From NCBI GenBank assembly GCA_037962975.1, contig CM075675.1:44934501-44998500 (forward strand): a DNA stretch of 64,000 nucleotides, given 5' to 3'. Made by a program: the position numbers and the translations under genes. The stretch is from Clitoria ternatea (Eukaryota; Streptophyta; Magnoliopsida; Fabales; Fabaceae). The notes below the pieces were generated by a model. That model searched no databases. It had not been told where the DNA came from and saw only the letters and a program-made list of their open reading frames with translations. Below are positions 1 through 12,471 of this stretch, in pieces; position 1 is the first letter of the stretch; each line of letters opens with the position of its first letter.

Positions 1-413
1 CAACAAAGAAATGATTATGTTTGTCTAAACCCAAGCAAAACCCGAACCAGAATTAAAACCGTGTGGTACAGCTTGCAAGTGGATCATATGATTATCCGTT
101 GACCCAAACATTAAAACGTGCAAAGCTCAACCCTGAAATCTGGATAAGGCATATTTGAGAGAAGCATGTAAAGGGCGAGAGAGAAGCAGCAAAGGTTGGA
201 GAACGAAGCATATGAAGCAGCAAAGGAGGTTGATTTTTGGGCTAATTAATAAGGTAAGTTCTCTAGCTTCCCACTCATGAACATTACTGGTGTAGGTTAA
301 ATTCTTGAATGTAAGGAGATTTTATGATTAAATTATTGTCTAATCGCTGTTCAAATCCATCATCTTTGTCTTGCTTCCTTTTTGTTTTTTCTTCTTCCAT
401 GACTTTGTTTTGG
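1..413. other. Unassigned flank at window start
   Basis: I see no gene here. A purine-rich stretch at about 170-250 followed by GTAAGT at 252-257 could be a short leader exon and splice donor of a plus-strand gene, but nothing downstream supports it because a LINE remnant follows. The T-rich run near 375-400 could be the A-rich tail of that minus-strand LINE. Confidence 0.3.
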
Positions 414-767
414 TTACATGATGGAAAAGAAAAAAAAAGATAAATCCTGAGCAAGCATATGAACTAACTCAATTGGGGGAGATTTCCAGATAGTTAACTT
501 GATGAATTCACGAGCACTTGTCGGAGGAAGAGAATCAGTAGCTTTATTATGCTCCCTCGTGATATGAACAAATGCAATCTCGTTCCATGACCAATATTTG
601 ATATCCCTAATACGAAAAATGATGTCCCTTAACCACTGTTGATCAACATTATTTGTAGATTTGGCACACAGTACACCTTCCCAAGCATGTTTTAATGCCA
701 ACCGATAAACACATAAATCCCAAGAACAATCGAACCCCGATAGCCATCTACCACTAAATCCACACAA
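414..767 (-). pseudogene. LINE RNase H-like C-terminal fragment
   Basis: The minus-strand frame encodes about 117 residues ending in the pattern typical of the plant RVT_3 RNase H domain: LALKHAWEGV, then W.EIAFVHITREHNKATDSL near its end, followed by a short tail. In plant LINEs this domain sits at the very end of ORF2, which matches its position at the low-coordinate end of this element. The catalytic acidic residues at the start of the domain are not in this frame, so the piece is incomplete and non-functional. It is recognised by pattern, not by alignment. Confidence 0.6.
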
Positions 768-940
768 TACAATTCAAGTGATGAACCCACCTTCCATCCA
801 CATGGGGTCAACAAATGATTTGTTGTAATACGTTTAAAGGTGCCATATTGTTTAAACTCCCCAATAGAGATCAAGATTTGGCAGATTACACAGCGAAACA
901 TCCAAACTTGGTCCTTAAAGGTATGGTTACATCTCAATTT

Positions 941-1610
941 CTACAACCACCAAAAAATGGATACGGAAATCACTGAATCCTTTCTTTGAAGAAGGCCACA
1001 AAACCACCGGTTGAAAGGGCCATTAAAGATAATCCTTGGTATGACCATACTAAGCCCCTCCCAAACTTGTCTACCAAACATGCATCCTTCTAACGAGTGC
1101 TCAATGTCTCTAACCTCATTCTCACTTCCAGTGCACATTGTAGAAGCAATGAGGTAACATCTCTACCTCATTAAGCCAAAGGAAAAACCGCAACTTCTTT
1201 GGAGCTTGTGCTCTCCAAATAATATGTTGAATTCTAGAATACACATCATCATCTCTTGTAACACAGAAGCAGCAATATATTGGCCATCGGGCTCCTGACC
1301 CTACAAGATAATATCACATGTTTTGTTCATTAGAATAACAATACGCTGAATCATACCCATAACAGACTGAGGTAGCACTTTCGATAATCCGTTGAAAGCC
1401 CATTTATCATTATACCATGGATTAGAGACACAAGCCTTGATATTTGATATGTGCAAAAATGGTAAAATATCACATTTTCTCCCTTACCATGTCCAATCAT
1501 GAAACCACCATGATGTATTTCCATTCCCCAATTGAAACTTGAAACCCTTTTTCAAAAGAGACTTAGCAGTCATCATTCCCTTCCAAACACAGGTTTTGGC
1601 CATCACCAAA
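941..1610 (-). pseudogene. LINE reverse transcriptase C-terminus and zf-RVT-like region
   Basis: On the minus strand, conceptual translation from about 1610 downward gives a WKGMMTAKSLLKKGFKFQ stretch, GNGNTSWWFHDWTW and a WYNDKWAFNGL stretch. This is the characteristic segment after the palm and thumb of plant LINE reverse transcriptases. Further along come KLRFFLWLNE and a Cys-containing stretch EVRDIEHSLEGCMFGRQVW, resembling the zf-RVT domain that precedes RNase H. The pieces lie in different frames and contain stops at about 1310 and elsewhere, so this is a relic. Confidence 0.65.
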
Positions 1611-2129
1611 ATAACAATGTTAACATCCTCTACATATCTCTGCCTTATTAATTAGGGAATGGAAAATATATCATCCACTAATTTTCCTAGAAGAGATACA
1701 TTGTTATGGCAAGCACTTCATAAACTCAACTTTTTTTTTCAACTCTTTTTTTTCTGTTTTGGTTGTGTTATTCCCTTCCACGATACAAGGTGCCAATTTC
1801 TATTTTATCCTTTGTTGGACCAAATAAATGTCAGAGTTTTACAGTCATCTTGTCATAAATTACCTGGGGTATCCACAACATTTACATGGCATGAGGGGGA
1901 AAAGATTCCATAATTGATTTGGCTAGTCCATCCTCTTTCAATAACGGAGTTCCAAAGATGTCAGTCTCTTGTTGATACTATTTATAATTGGAAGGAAAGA
2001 ATCCGTGCTGACTCTTCCTATAAAAAAAAAGTAGCCTTAGATATTTGCCCAAGTTAGCCACTAATCTAAAATCATAAAGTTTGAATAGTTGCACTTGCTT
2101 TATGTTACTAACATTAGGGCAACACATCA

Positions 2130-2236
2130 TGTTGGAAATCCCACATCGTTTGCCTCATAATATTTCACATGTTGTTGGGTCACTCTAATCATTGTCAATT
2201 AGTTTTGTAATGAAACCTTTAACATAGTATCAGAGC
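2130..2236 (+). repeat. TRIM-like LTR (95 bp) with tRNA-Met primer site
   Basis: Positions 2130-2224 begin with TGTTGGAAATCCCACATCG and end in CTTTAACA, giving the TG...CA ends of an LTR. One base later lies TAGTATCAGAGC (2225-2236), which differs at one position from the usual plant initiator-tRNA-Met primer-binding sequence TGGTATCAGAGC. Many small plant LTR elements start with this kind of TGTTGGAAATCCCACATCG sequence. No second LTR was found downstream, so this is a 5' fragment of a TRIM-type or other small element that interrupts the LINE. Confidence 0.55.
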
Positions 2237-2389
2237 TAGATCATTCTTTTCGGTTGTTATGGGTCAAGAACCGTCCTTTCATTACAAGTCAAAAATAGAT
2301 TAACCATTATCTCTTCCTCAAAGGGATAATGGGTATGGGATTGTCCATGATAAAGTTCGTGCTTACTTGCATATCAAGAAAAAAATAGA

Positions 2390-2947
2390 TTAACATAAAA
2401 CTTATGCACCCTCTTGAAGCTTGGTTTGATCAATACACCACTCTCCATCGCCAACAAAGAGACCATGGATCTTATTTCGCTTCCTCGTAACAACCATTTG
2501 GCTATGAAAGAACTTGGTACTACGATCCCCAAGTATGACCCATTTTTCATGGGACTTCTGAAACCACAACACCTTTTCCTAGGCTAAAATATCATCATAC
2601 TCTTGTTGTAAAGACTTTCCAAGCCTTACCATAGTTTGTCTCTCTGACTTCAAACTGCTGTTGCACCCCTGAATCCTCCTCTCCACCCATCTCTTTCTAT
2701 TGAAGATTATTTCAAACACATGTTTGGTAAAATTAGAGGAAACCTTTTCCATCTTGTGAAGTTTCTTAGAAAAGGATGGTGTAGCTTTCCCCCTATATAT
2801 CTTGAACAACAACTTCGTATAAAGGATGCCTTGCCCAAATAGCTTGAAATAAAATGGGTGGTCTTGTCTATCACCACGATGCCCATCCAACCTGGTTAAC
2901 AATAGAGAAGAGTCTGAATGAACTGTGGCCAAATGTTTAAAATACAT
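2390..2947 (-). pseudogene. LINE endonuclease/RT linker fragment
   Basis: The minus-strand frame from 2947 to 2579 contains LLTRL, then HPFYFKLF, a lysine-rich helical stretch, and ends in DDILA. The next in-frame stretch, after one stop, reads WFQKSHEKWVILGDRSTKFF and then RKRNKIHGL. The WFQKS.EKW...GDRSTKFFH motif is highly typical of the region immediately before the reverse transcriptase domain of plant LINEs. The stop between the two parts and the loss of the following RT core make it a pseudogene. Confidence 0.75.
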
Positions 2948-3917
2948 CTGCGGAAAGCCATCCTTTAGGCTACATCACACATGACTATCAAGGGGTTTCA
3001 CAAGTTCACCTCCACTCTTAAGATCTCCCCCTCTCCTCTATAACACTAAGTGTTCCATAAATATTCTAAGCAACTAGCCTAAAATCTTTAAATCTCATCA
3101 TAAAACCATGCCAAAGAAAGATCCATACACCCGCAACATTAAGTTTGGTTCACTAAACTTGCTTCACACACCATAAGCGCATTGCTTTCTTCCTTAGCAT
3201 TCTCATCACACACGACCACTACTAGGTCCCCCTCACACCACCATTAGAGTGACCTGGATCGTGTAGGTCAAATGGTTTGGAAACAAATCCCATGGCAAGT
3301 GGCATGTTATCTCAGTACTTCACCTCTTCATTAACTTGGTAACCACAACCCCTCTATACTTGCAAGATTCATAGTGGAATATGCACCATTTCCCAAATTA
3401 AAGATGATATGTCTACGATGTTGCGAGTTTTTCTTTGCGTTTTTTTGACCCCTCGTGCTAGTGTGATCTACATACTCAAATTTTGGTATCTCCTTTTGCT
3501 CATTTTCTTTGAAGACTCCATAATTGTTGATTGACTTATGGACCCCATTTAAATTGATAGTCCTTATTTAAAGCATGAAAACCACCCGAAATAATTTTTT
3601 ATGACACCCCAAATTATTGTTTTCCATTACTCCCTTATTCTTCACAGCCCAACTATTTTTCTTTGCATCTCATTTCCTCCTACTCTTTTAAACTGTTGGC
3701 CAATCACCATATGGGTCATTGTGATTATTGTTAATCATTAACACAGTTCCTTAATTAATGTTCTTCATAACATCCATATAATTACAGGTATCATATGGCC
3801 CTATGTTTGCCTTAGCCCCGAAGCTGTTAATTCTATCGCGCCTTCTATCACCTTGCACTTGGTGTACGATTAAAATGATTAGTCATCAGAAGAGATGTAC
3901 AATTTATGGTAAAGTAA
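2948..3917. other. Decayed internal LINE sequence
   Basis: About 970 bases between recognisable LINE pieces. By position this should hold the endonuclease, but I found no convincing catalytic motif in any frame, only short open stretches. Confidence 0.4.
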
Positions 3918-4341
3918 CTATAAATCCACATGAAGTGCACAAAAGATAAAGCCCCCATATTCTATGTTGCACCAAGTATCAAGAAAACAAAGTTTCCCTA
4001 CCACATTTGTTGCAAGTATCATGAGAATGCTTTCATCATAAAACCGTATCCTTAGCCCTAGTATCCTTATCCACCCCATAGTAGTGTTGATTTTTGTATT
4101 TGTTGCAACAAACTCAGGTGTCCATGGCTTCACCACGTTAAAGTGCACCCACTATAGCCTTCTCCCTATCCTTTAAGGAATCAAACTTCAAAAGCAAATA
4201 CCCATAGCCAATGTCCATTACCTTAAAGCCAACATTGGTCTTCCATAGATGATGCAACTTTTCACATAGTATTAAAAAGCCAATACTTTCCAGAAAAGTT
4301 TCACAACTAAACAATCCATTCATGGTTGACACGATCTTCAA
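3918..4341 (-). pseudogene. LINE ORF1 fragment (DUF4283-type RNA-binding region)
   Basis: Two overlapping minus-strand frames together resemble the gag-like ORF1 of plant LINEs. The first (4341-4138) reads KTNVGFKVMDIGYGYLLLKF followed by DREKAIV, the DUF4283 pattern of an aromatic-rich fold. The second (4148-3918) carries VVKPWTPEF, then WIRILGLRIRFYDESIL and a stretch typical of the region before the CCHC knuckle. A frameshift near 4140 separates them. No zinc knuckle is visible. Confidence 0.7.
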
Positions 4342-4798
4342 GTGCTTTCGCCTTAATAGAGAATTTTGGAAACAACGTGTCCCCTATAAAATTCCATTTT
4401 CATCAACCCTTTTACAATCAAGTTCAGTACATGTCACATGCTCCACTTAAATCCCCATCACTTTTCCCTTGATTGTTTCTCGTCTTATGGTGCCAACCCC
4501 CCACCCGCAAGTTTGATTTGCCAATTTAGATGGTGGGTCTCTATCATGCATGGAGTCATAGTTAGAAGAAACTTTGGTCATCTCTCCTAGAGAGTATTGT
4601 TAATAAAAGAAAAAGTCTACCTAGACCACATTGCCTTTCTTCTAAGACTCTTCTTGATAATGACTCTTTCCTTAAAAAAAATGCTGTCATATAATTCAAT
4701 ATAAAATGAATAAATAAAATATAAAATAAATAGACCAATAATGGCATGAGAGTAATGATATAGACTCATACAGTCCTAGTAAAAAATATATTTTAAAT

Positions 4799-5671
4799 TG
4801 ATCCGGTCTAAATACCGGTACCAGGACAAATGTATAATTTTATTTGTTTTCCATTCGTTACCGAGCTGCAGGATGGTCACCGGACTACTAGACCGTATAG
4901 GCATTCTTCCTATACCGGTATGTCCAAGACAACACTTCTCACATCGGTTATGATCCGTTCTGTGGTCACAGGGACATTGGTAAAGACTCCGTTCTTCCCG
5001 TATCATGTGTCGGAAACGTAATATACGCCATGCGCCTCCTGACTTTTGACTCATCATCTACGCTCTCTCTATGTTATTACACATAACCGTTCAACTATAC
5101 TTTGAGAGGATAAGTGGCTTTTCCGCTTCCCATGATTGATACCCTGCACAGCGGAAAGTATCACGTCACCCGTCAAAAGGTACAAAGTACAGCTACAGGA
5201 GTGATACACGGAAAAGGTGGATCTTCCCCATTCCCGTGTCAGAATCGTACACTGAGCATTGAACTACTCTTGATCGTACACTAAGCATTGAACTACTCTT
5301 GATCGTACGCTGAACACTGCATCAGAGTCTCCTAGCCCCATTTGTGCCTAACGATTCATTTTCTATAAATAGTCGATTTTCATGCATACATAAGGTTACG
5401 TTGTTCCTACTCCTAATACACTATTGTATTGCTCAAGTTTTCTCTGAGTTTTCATTCTCTTCACTAACTTAGCGTCGGAGAATCTTCGCAGGTGACACCT
5501 CGCCCTCATCAACGTGAAAGCTTGGTGTGAAGACAACAAGACCGGACTCTCCCACTGAGAGGTCGGATTATAATACCAGATACCCACTGTACCGGTGTAC
5601 AAACACTTAAATCTCAAACTTTTGTGGTTGGTTCCCAGTCCGGATCCTTGACCTCGGACTAGACCAGTTCA
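4799..5671 (+). repeat. Solo LTR, family X (Ty3-gypsy-like)
   Basis: The segment starts TGATCCGGTC and ends AGACCAGTTCA. It is flanked on both sides by the same five bases TAAAT (4794-4798 and 5672-5676), a perfect target-site duplication, with no internal element: a solo LTR left by recombination. A TATAAATA box at 5363-5370 and a downstream tract at about 5468-5505 (GCGTCGGAGAATCTTCGCAG, then GTGACACCTCGCCC) fix the sense strand as plus. The same tract and the ends reappear, inverted, in the LTRs of element B at 47-54 kb, and in diverged form at 28 kb. Confidence 0.85.
5248..5320 (+). repeat. Short tandem repeat inside X solo LTR
   Basis: A unit of about 34 bases built on GAACTACTCTTGATCGTAC is repeated twice, with a partial third copy ending near GAACACTG. 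It lies just upstream of the LTR TATA box, where U3 enhancer duplications are common. Confidence 0.7.
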
Positions 5672-6673
5672 TAAATGTATAGAGAACTTACATGGAAAAA
5701 ATACAAATTTTAAATTGTAAATTATATTTTTATTTCCTAATTACCAAGAGAAATAGGATAAAATTATAAAAAAATCTTTATTTTATGAGAAAAAATAAAC
5801 ATATAGAGTTAAATAAATTTTACTTCCTTTAAATTTATTTATTTTAATTTTAATCCTCTTATTTCTTTTCAGTCCTATTTTAGTCATTATATAAAGATAA
5901 AGTGAGATTTTTTTGATTGATTTTGTTCGTACAAAACATATTTTATCTTATTCAATTGCTATTATAATAATTACTATAATAATACAAATAAAAGAAGTTA
6001 AAGCTCAAAATCCAATGAAATTTCATATTATTTTCTTAAAGTTTTAACAATAGCAGATTAAAGAATAACAAACTAAAAAAACTAAAAAAATCTATTTATG
6101 GGTAGTAGTTAAGGAATTGATGATAACAATGACTGTGTATTAAGTATTCGTCAATTTGTCATGAACAAGATTTAACACGCTCCATGCATGTGAGCGCGTT
6201 CAAATATTTCTCTATGAACATCAATGTTCTATGGTGGGTTAAACATTCAGCACAACAACTTCAACCCCTAATAATCATTGTTCCCCGTGTTGAGTTTTGA
6301 TATATACCCAATGATTTCCATTTGTTTATAATCAAAGTATAATTTTCTTTTCCAGAAATCAGAATACATTCAAGGAATAAGACTCATATATAATTTCTAG
6401 AATCTTTATTTTGTTTCCTATTCAATTAATTTTTTTATTTTCTTTCATACATACAATTTTCTCAAATTTTCAACCTTTCGCCTTTGAGGTTTGTCAACAC
6501 CAATTTCCTCAAAGATTAATTTGCAATTCTCAAAGCTTTTCTAACTCTTTGCATGTTTCTTCATTACATAAAACCTCCTCAAGGTTTCTTTGATTTGACT
6601 TTGTTAATTTTTTTTCTTTGTTGTAGAGAATAATCTGGCTTCTCATGGCCAAATTAAGTGGAAGAGAAATGAT
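5672..6673 (+). promoter_or_regulatory. Upstream region and leader of the ARF-GAP gene
   Basis: AT-rich DNA with no coding content. From about 6400 the plus strand becomes pyrimidine-rich, as plant leaders often are. A TTTCTTTGTTGTAG acceptor-like sequence ends at 6626, so a leader intron is possible. A short upstream frame begins at ATG 6643 and stops at 6673-6675, overlapping the proposed main start by two bases. No confident TATA box was chosen. Confidence 0.4.
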
Positions 6674-9399
6674 ATGAATCGTAAGATTTTTCGGAAATAT
6701 TTGTTTTTTCTTGTCTGTTATAACTCTTGATAATGCACCATTCGCCATCTTTCACGTTTCTAATTTATTTTGTGTTCTCATCATTGCATTCTTTTGTCCA
6801 TTGTTTATGTTTCTTAATGTTCTATTGCTCATACTATTTGTAAGATGGTCAAATATATGAAGTATCTTTAAATCTCCGTGCAGAGAAGCAGTAGACAAAC
6901 ATGGTTCTTCTCAACATATTGTAGCCTCATTTTTTACATGGTTTCAAATATTGGATGCTGAAGATGTCGATACAACATGAAAATTCCAATACCAATGATA
7001 TACCAAGTAAGAAATTATTTTTCATTTTTCTCTCTTTCTCCCCCACATAGGAATGTAACATTGATGTTGTGCGCATGAAAATTGCAATTAGATCATAAAT
7101 TGCAATTGCCTCTGTAAAATATTCTAGTTGATGATAAATGTATGATCTCTACAGGTTGAGCTAATTGATAAGAACATAAAATGTATATCAAAAAATAAAA
7201 GATTTTTATTGATAAGAATGGAGAATTGCAAATCTAGTATGTGTAGACAAACTTTAACCATCCCAAAGCTTATGGCTTCTTCATAGGAATGCTATATGCA
7301 TTCTTTACCAGGCAAATATTATATATTAAGAACATACAAAACTATCTACCACACTCATTATCTCATTTCTCTTTATATTCCCTTTTTACACATTATGCAC
7401 TATCAATCATAGCCAACTTGCACTTACCCGAACAAATGTAACCAACTTGCACATTTCACTTATTTGGGTTTGCACCCATTTTACCTGGCTCTAAGCAACT
7501 AGAAAATTTTGATTGGTATTATTAAATATTTAAGTGATTAAAGGGATGTTACTGTCAAAATTGTATTAAGTAACTTTTTTTAATGTATATATACATGGTA
7601 ATAAAAGTTACTAGATTTGAATGTAGAAAACTAAATTATCTAAACTCTTTATCACTAAGCTAGCCTATTAGGTTATTGAGTAGCTTATAGTTAAAGAATT
7701 TTTGGATATTTATTTTTCTTTTTATTAAGTGATCAATAAAATATACTGAGCAAATTATTAGGTTATTTACCCCTATTGATTTACTTAGATATTCTAAATG
7801 ATATTAAATATACCTTCAATTATCAAGAATATTAAGTAAGCTTGTAAAGGTTAGATTGTGATATTATATTTTTTTATAAAACTATACATTTAACTATTCT
7901 TTAACTATTTTTATTTGTCTTGGTAATTTGACCAACTCCTCCTTATATAGGAAATAATATATTTTATGAAAAAAGGATGCACTATTGGTGCATTGAAAAG
8001 AAAATGAATAACTAACTTTCAAGATATTTTATTATGGTTAATGTCTTGGTTTGTTGGTAGAATCGTATAAGTCACTTTGAAGAGATGTTTTCACATTTGT
8101 ATTCTTCATGATGGTTTCATAACTATCTAACTATAAAGTGAAATGTCTCAATTGTAGGATCAAGTTCTTCCCTTTATGATCTTTTTTGTTCTGAAACACC
8201 AAGTTTGAGTACTTATATTCCACGAGAGCGATGGATGTCTTCTGGTATTTTATATTTTTTTTTACATATATGTTGTATTTTTTTTATTAAATCCATATAC
8301 GTTGTATTAATTATGCTATGTCGGCTAGTAATTTTAGAATCACACTTAATCTAAAACCATGGATCAATACCTTTAGGTGTGCATTTTATTATTAAAAGAC
8401 TTAACCATTTGAATGAATTGCCAACTTTAACATCCTACTAGTATACTTTTGGTTTAGGGGTATAAAATAACTATTTATCTTTGTTTTTGCATAGATTACA
8501 CGATTAACTCATTACTGTTATAATTACAAATTACCATATACACAATTAAATGTTAATTGTTTTATTAAAAATTCATAAACTATTTAATAAAATAGATTGT
8601 ATCATAGTGTAACTTTTATGAACTGTAAGTATAAAGTTGAGAAATGATAGTTTTAGTAGTTAAAGTTTTGAAGTGTAAAATATTGTTAAGTGTAAACCAA
8701 TCAAGACACAAAAAATGTCTAGACATCTAAGGTGGATTAAATATATGTGCTATATGAACTTGAGAAATATGCATAACAAATCGTCTCATACCCAATTGGC
8801 AAGGCCCACAACAATGCATATTAGTCTAGACATTATAAATGTTGAATATCCAACATTTTATGTAACAAATGCTACCATATATAGTCTGCTAAATCCTAGT
8901 GAATGACATTTTAACAATGGAAGGAATCATAATTCAACCTTATTAACTTCATGTGAAATATTTTTTTTTACCTCATTGTAATGCTTATCATCTATGTGCA
9001 TATATTTCATTAACAAATAGATCTTCTTGATCCATGAATGAATAACAATAAAATTAATATCTTAGTTTATGTTGTTATTGGGAAATCCCAAAATTCTTTA
9101 ATTTGTACACATAAATGCTTCTTGTTTTGACTTTTGAAAGGAAATACTTTATTTGATTACTTAAACAATTTCACTTGTTGTATCATCAAGTCATTGATTC
9201 CAAGGAAAGTTTTTTCTAACTTAACATTATTTTATCACAGACCGAATACATTTCTACATTCCTTATAATATGGATGATATAAAAATACAACATGAGCTAA
9301 CTTACAAGTTACAACTATGTATTGCACAGAAGGATAAGGAATTTCAAATAACACGGGCTCAAAGCTCCCTTTATGCTTATTTTGTTATGCATAAACTTA

Positions 9400-9443
<44 letters not shown>

Positions 9444-10277
9444 CAATGATCTTGATCTCTTGTATTTGAATGTAGTTATAAACCTCATTTTTTTAAAATG
9501 TCATTTTTATGTAAATTTAGATAATTTGTTTAATTTTATGACTTATTCGATTTCTTCATTTGAACTACTAGGTCCACAAAAAAGGTTAGATAGTCTGATG
9601 CGTCAGGCTGGGAATAAGTTTTGTGCTGATTGTGGATCTTCAGATCCAAAATGGGTGTAAGTATTAGCTTGAATTCTAAATAAATTTCGGCCAGATTTGA
9701 TGTGGTCTTCAGTTTTTGAAAAATCAAATGGAGATTTTCAAAACTTCAATCTTAAAACTAAAACCATTTGTGTGGTTTTAAAAAATGTAGTTTTCAAACT
9801 ATTTTAAAAATATATTAAATAAACTAATATTATTTTATTTTTAGAAGTTTAATTTTAAAATTTCCTTTTAAAAATAAAAAAATTTAAAACTTGCAATCAC
9901 CCTCATATGAGATCTTAGTTTTTTAGTATTGCATTAGCATGCATTAATGAACTAGATTTTATTAGAACATTTTCCTGTACTGATCATTTTATTCCTTGAT
10001 TAACTTGAAGAATGGATAAAAAAAAAGTTGGGTACATAATATAAGATAATGGAAATCTATTAACAAGTTAGTTTTATGTTAAATTCATTAGTTCATCTTG
10101 TTTGAATTTGGTTTTATTCATAGTATTATCGAATATCAGGTCTTCCAGTGTTGGAGTATTTATTTGCATCAAATGCTCTGGTGTACATAGAAGCTTAGGA
10201 GTCCATATATCAAAGGTATGTGATAGAGTAACAAAAAAACTTATTTCACTATCACTTAAATTAGCATCACGGACATG

Positions 10278-10317
<40 letters not shown>

Positions 10318-12420
10318 TGTTGGGGAAATGAAAGGATTGGGTGTATTAAAGGATTTCAAGAATGCTATATTACTTCTTTATTCCTAACTACCAAGAAAAC
10401 ATGTCTTAATAGACACTAGGTTTATATTTTTATAATCTACCATACAAAGAAATGTTAAGCTGTATTAAAAATGGATTTAAGAATAAAATATAGTTACTCA
10501 TCTTTTCATGTGAAGAAATATGTCAAACCTCATTTGAGTTACCAATAGTAACTAAATCCATAAAGAAAACATCTAAATAATCTGTTTAATTCACACTAAA
10601 CCTTTTAATTTAATAAAAATTAATTAAAAATATTTTAAATTTATATTTTTACTTTATTTATATTAATAAATAATACAAATTAACAAGCCATATGAAAATT
10701 TAATCTTTTTTTAATTGTCACTATAAATTAAATTATATTTTAAAAAATTAATTTACTTTCAATAAATAAATGATATATAGTATTTTAACTATTTAAGTTT
10801 GAAAATTAAAGATTTTATATTAGTCATATATTTTTGTATGACTGTAAAAAAAAATTCTTTACAACGTTATTTAAATCAATTATGTTTTTATTATTGTTGA
10901 TTATTGTTGATATTGTTTATATTTTACAAATTTAAAATGTAAATTGAGATATAGAACTATCATAATAGAATAAGCCTTATGGGAAATAAATAACTATTTA
11001 AACCATTATTACAAGTTTTAATTTCCTACACATAACTTTCATAAAGTAATTTGATTAAATCATCTTTAAGTCAAGACTTATAAAAAATATTAAATTTAGG
11101 CAAAAATAAATATTACAACTAATACGAGGTTGTTCTAGCTTAATTTGAATTATTGAGTTTAAATATTGTTGAAAATATAATTACATTAAAACTTAATTGG
11201 AAGAGTTTTGTCATATAAAGTTGGTTTACTTGACTTGAATTTGAATAACGTATGTTAACACAAAAAAAATTAAAAAATCAAAATTTTCTTTTTAACCAAA
11301 TTTCTTTCTATAAACTTTTAAATTTGTTTTGTATGTATTTTACAATACAGAAGAAAGCCAAATTAGTTGATATCTTATATATCCGTTGGTTTTTAATTCA
11401 ATTATTGTTGTTTTTAAAAAAACCTCACATCAATCCCTAAATACCACCTTGTACACTTAACAGTGTTAATGAGTTGACAAAATGTGATTACTGAAATTTA
11501 AATGACAACATTAGCACAATTGAGCTTTATACAAAGAATAAATGCATCACAAATTGACATAAAATTTGCTGAAAGTTGGGTGCGAAAACATGTTCCAATA
11601 AGTTGTTTGGTTGATTTTGGGGATTAATTGTTGAAAAAGGAAAAGAACTATAAAGGTTTCAATACAAGAATGAAGGAAGAAATTTTGTTTGTTAAGCTTT
11701 CAACAAGTTAGTTAGTTACTATGTTACATTTAGGGACTGGGAACTACTTTAAAACTATCTTTAAACAAAGAAGACCAACATACTAATGTTGTTGAAAAGT
11801 TTCATGTCTCTATTTCATAATAGACTCCAACATATTTGAATAGGAAATTACAATATTGGAATTTTAAGTTAAATAAAATATAAATGAGAATCAAATATGC
11901 ATAATTTAAAAAGTAGATAATTTTAACCGCGTAAAAGAAAATTTGAGTTGAAATTTCATCTAGACAAATTTAAGGGGAAAAATGTAATAAAACTTAAATT
12001 AGTTATTGATTACAAATATTCTTTTAATATATCTTGTATAATACTACCAAAGTAATATAAGAGAATGTTTCTTACAATTCTATATAAAAAGATTCTCTTA
12101 CGTGAGAATAAAAGTAATAAATATAAACTATATAATCATACTTAAATAATTATTATTAAAAAGGTTTTTAAAATTACACAATCATATAAAAGTCATATTA
12201 CTTTTTAAAAAAACTCACATGACTAATATATTTTAATTTTGACCATTTATGATAAGATCTAACGGTTTAAATTTATTATTTTTACTTTCCCTTAAAAGAA
12301 ACTTTATTATAAGATATATAGTTTATATATAAAACAACCACTTACATGCCTTTTTTTATAGGTTTATTTAAATGTTGATCTTTCTCTTGTTGTTGACTTA
12401 CCTTTATTCTAAATTTGTAC

Positions 12421-12471
<51 letters not shown>

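Larger units (their letters stand above)
414..4341 (-). mobile_element. Degenerate L1-type LINE (non-LTR retrotransposon)
   Basis: Read on the minus strand from 4341 down to 414, fragments appear in the order expected for a plant L1-clade LINE: a DUF4283-type ORF1 piece, the segment linking endonuclease to reverse transcriptase, the end of the reverse transcriptase with a zf-RVT-like region, and an RNase H-like piece. Each fragment is broken by stops or frameshifts. The catalytic core of the reverse transcriptase, expected between about 1610 and 2390, is missing and replaced by unrelated sequence including a small TRIM-like LTR. The endonuclease is not recognisable. The element is an old dead copy. 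I did not find target-site duplications. Confidence 0.75.

Noticed and set aside
1659..1913. Plus-strand 84-residue frame inside the LINE gap
   Set aside because: Phe-rich run from a T tract, no recognised domain; treated as unrelated filler.
8715..8906. Plus-strand 63-residue frame in intron 2 of the ARF-GAP gene
   Set aside because: No similarity recognised, no splice support, and ordinary length for AT-rich intron DNA.
9236..9400. Open frame after a TTTTATCACAG acceptor-like site in intron 2 of the ARF-GAP gene
   Set aside because: It does not fit between exon 2 and exon 3, which join in phase (one base plus two) into the expected protein; it continues into a (TA)n tract.
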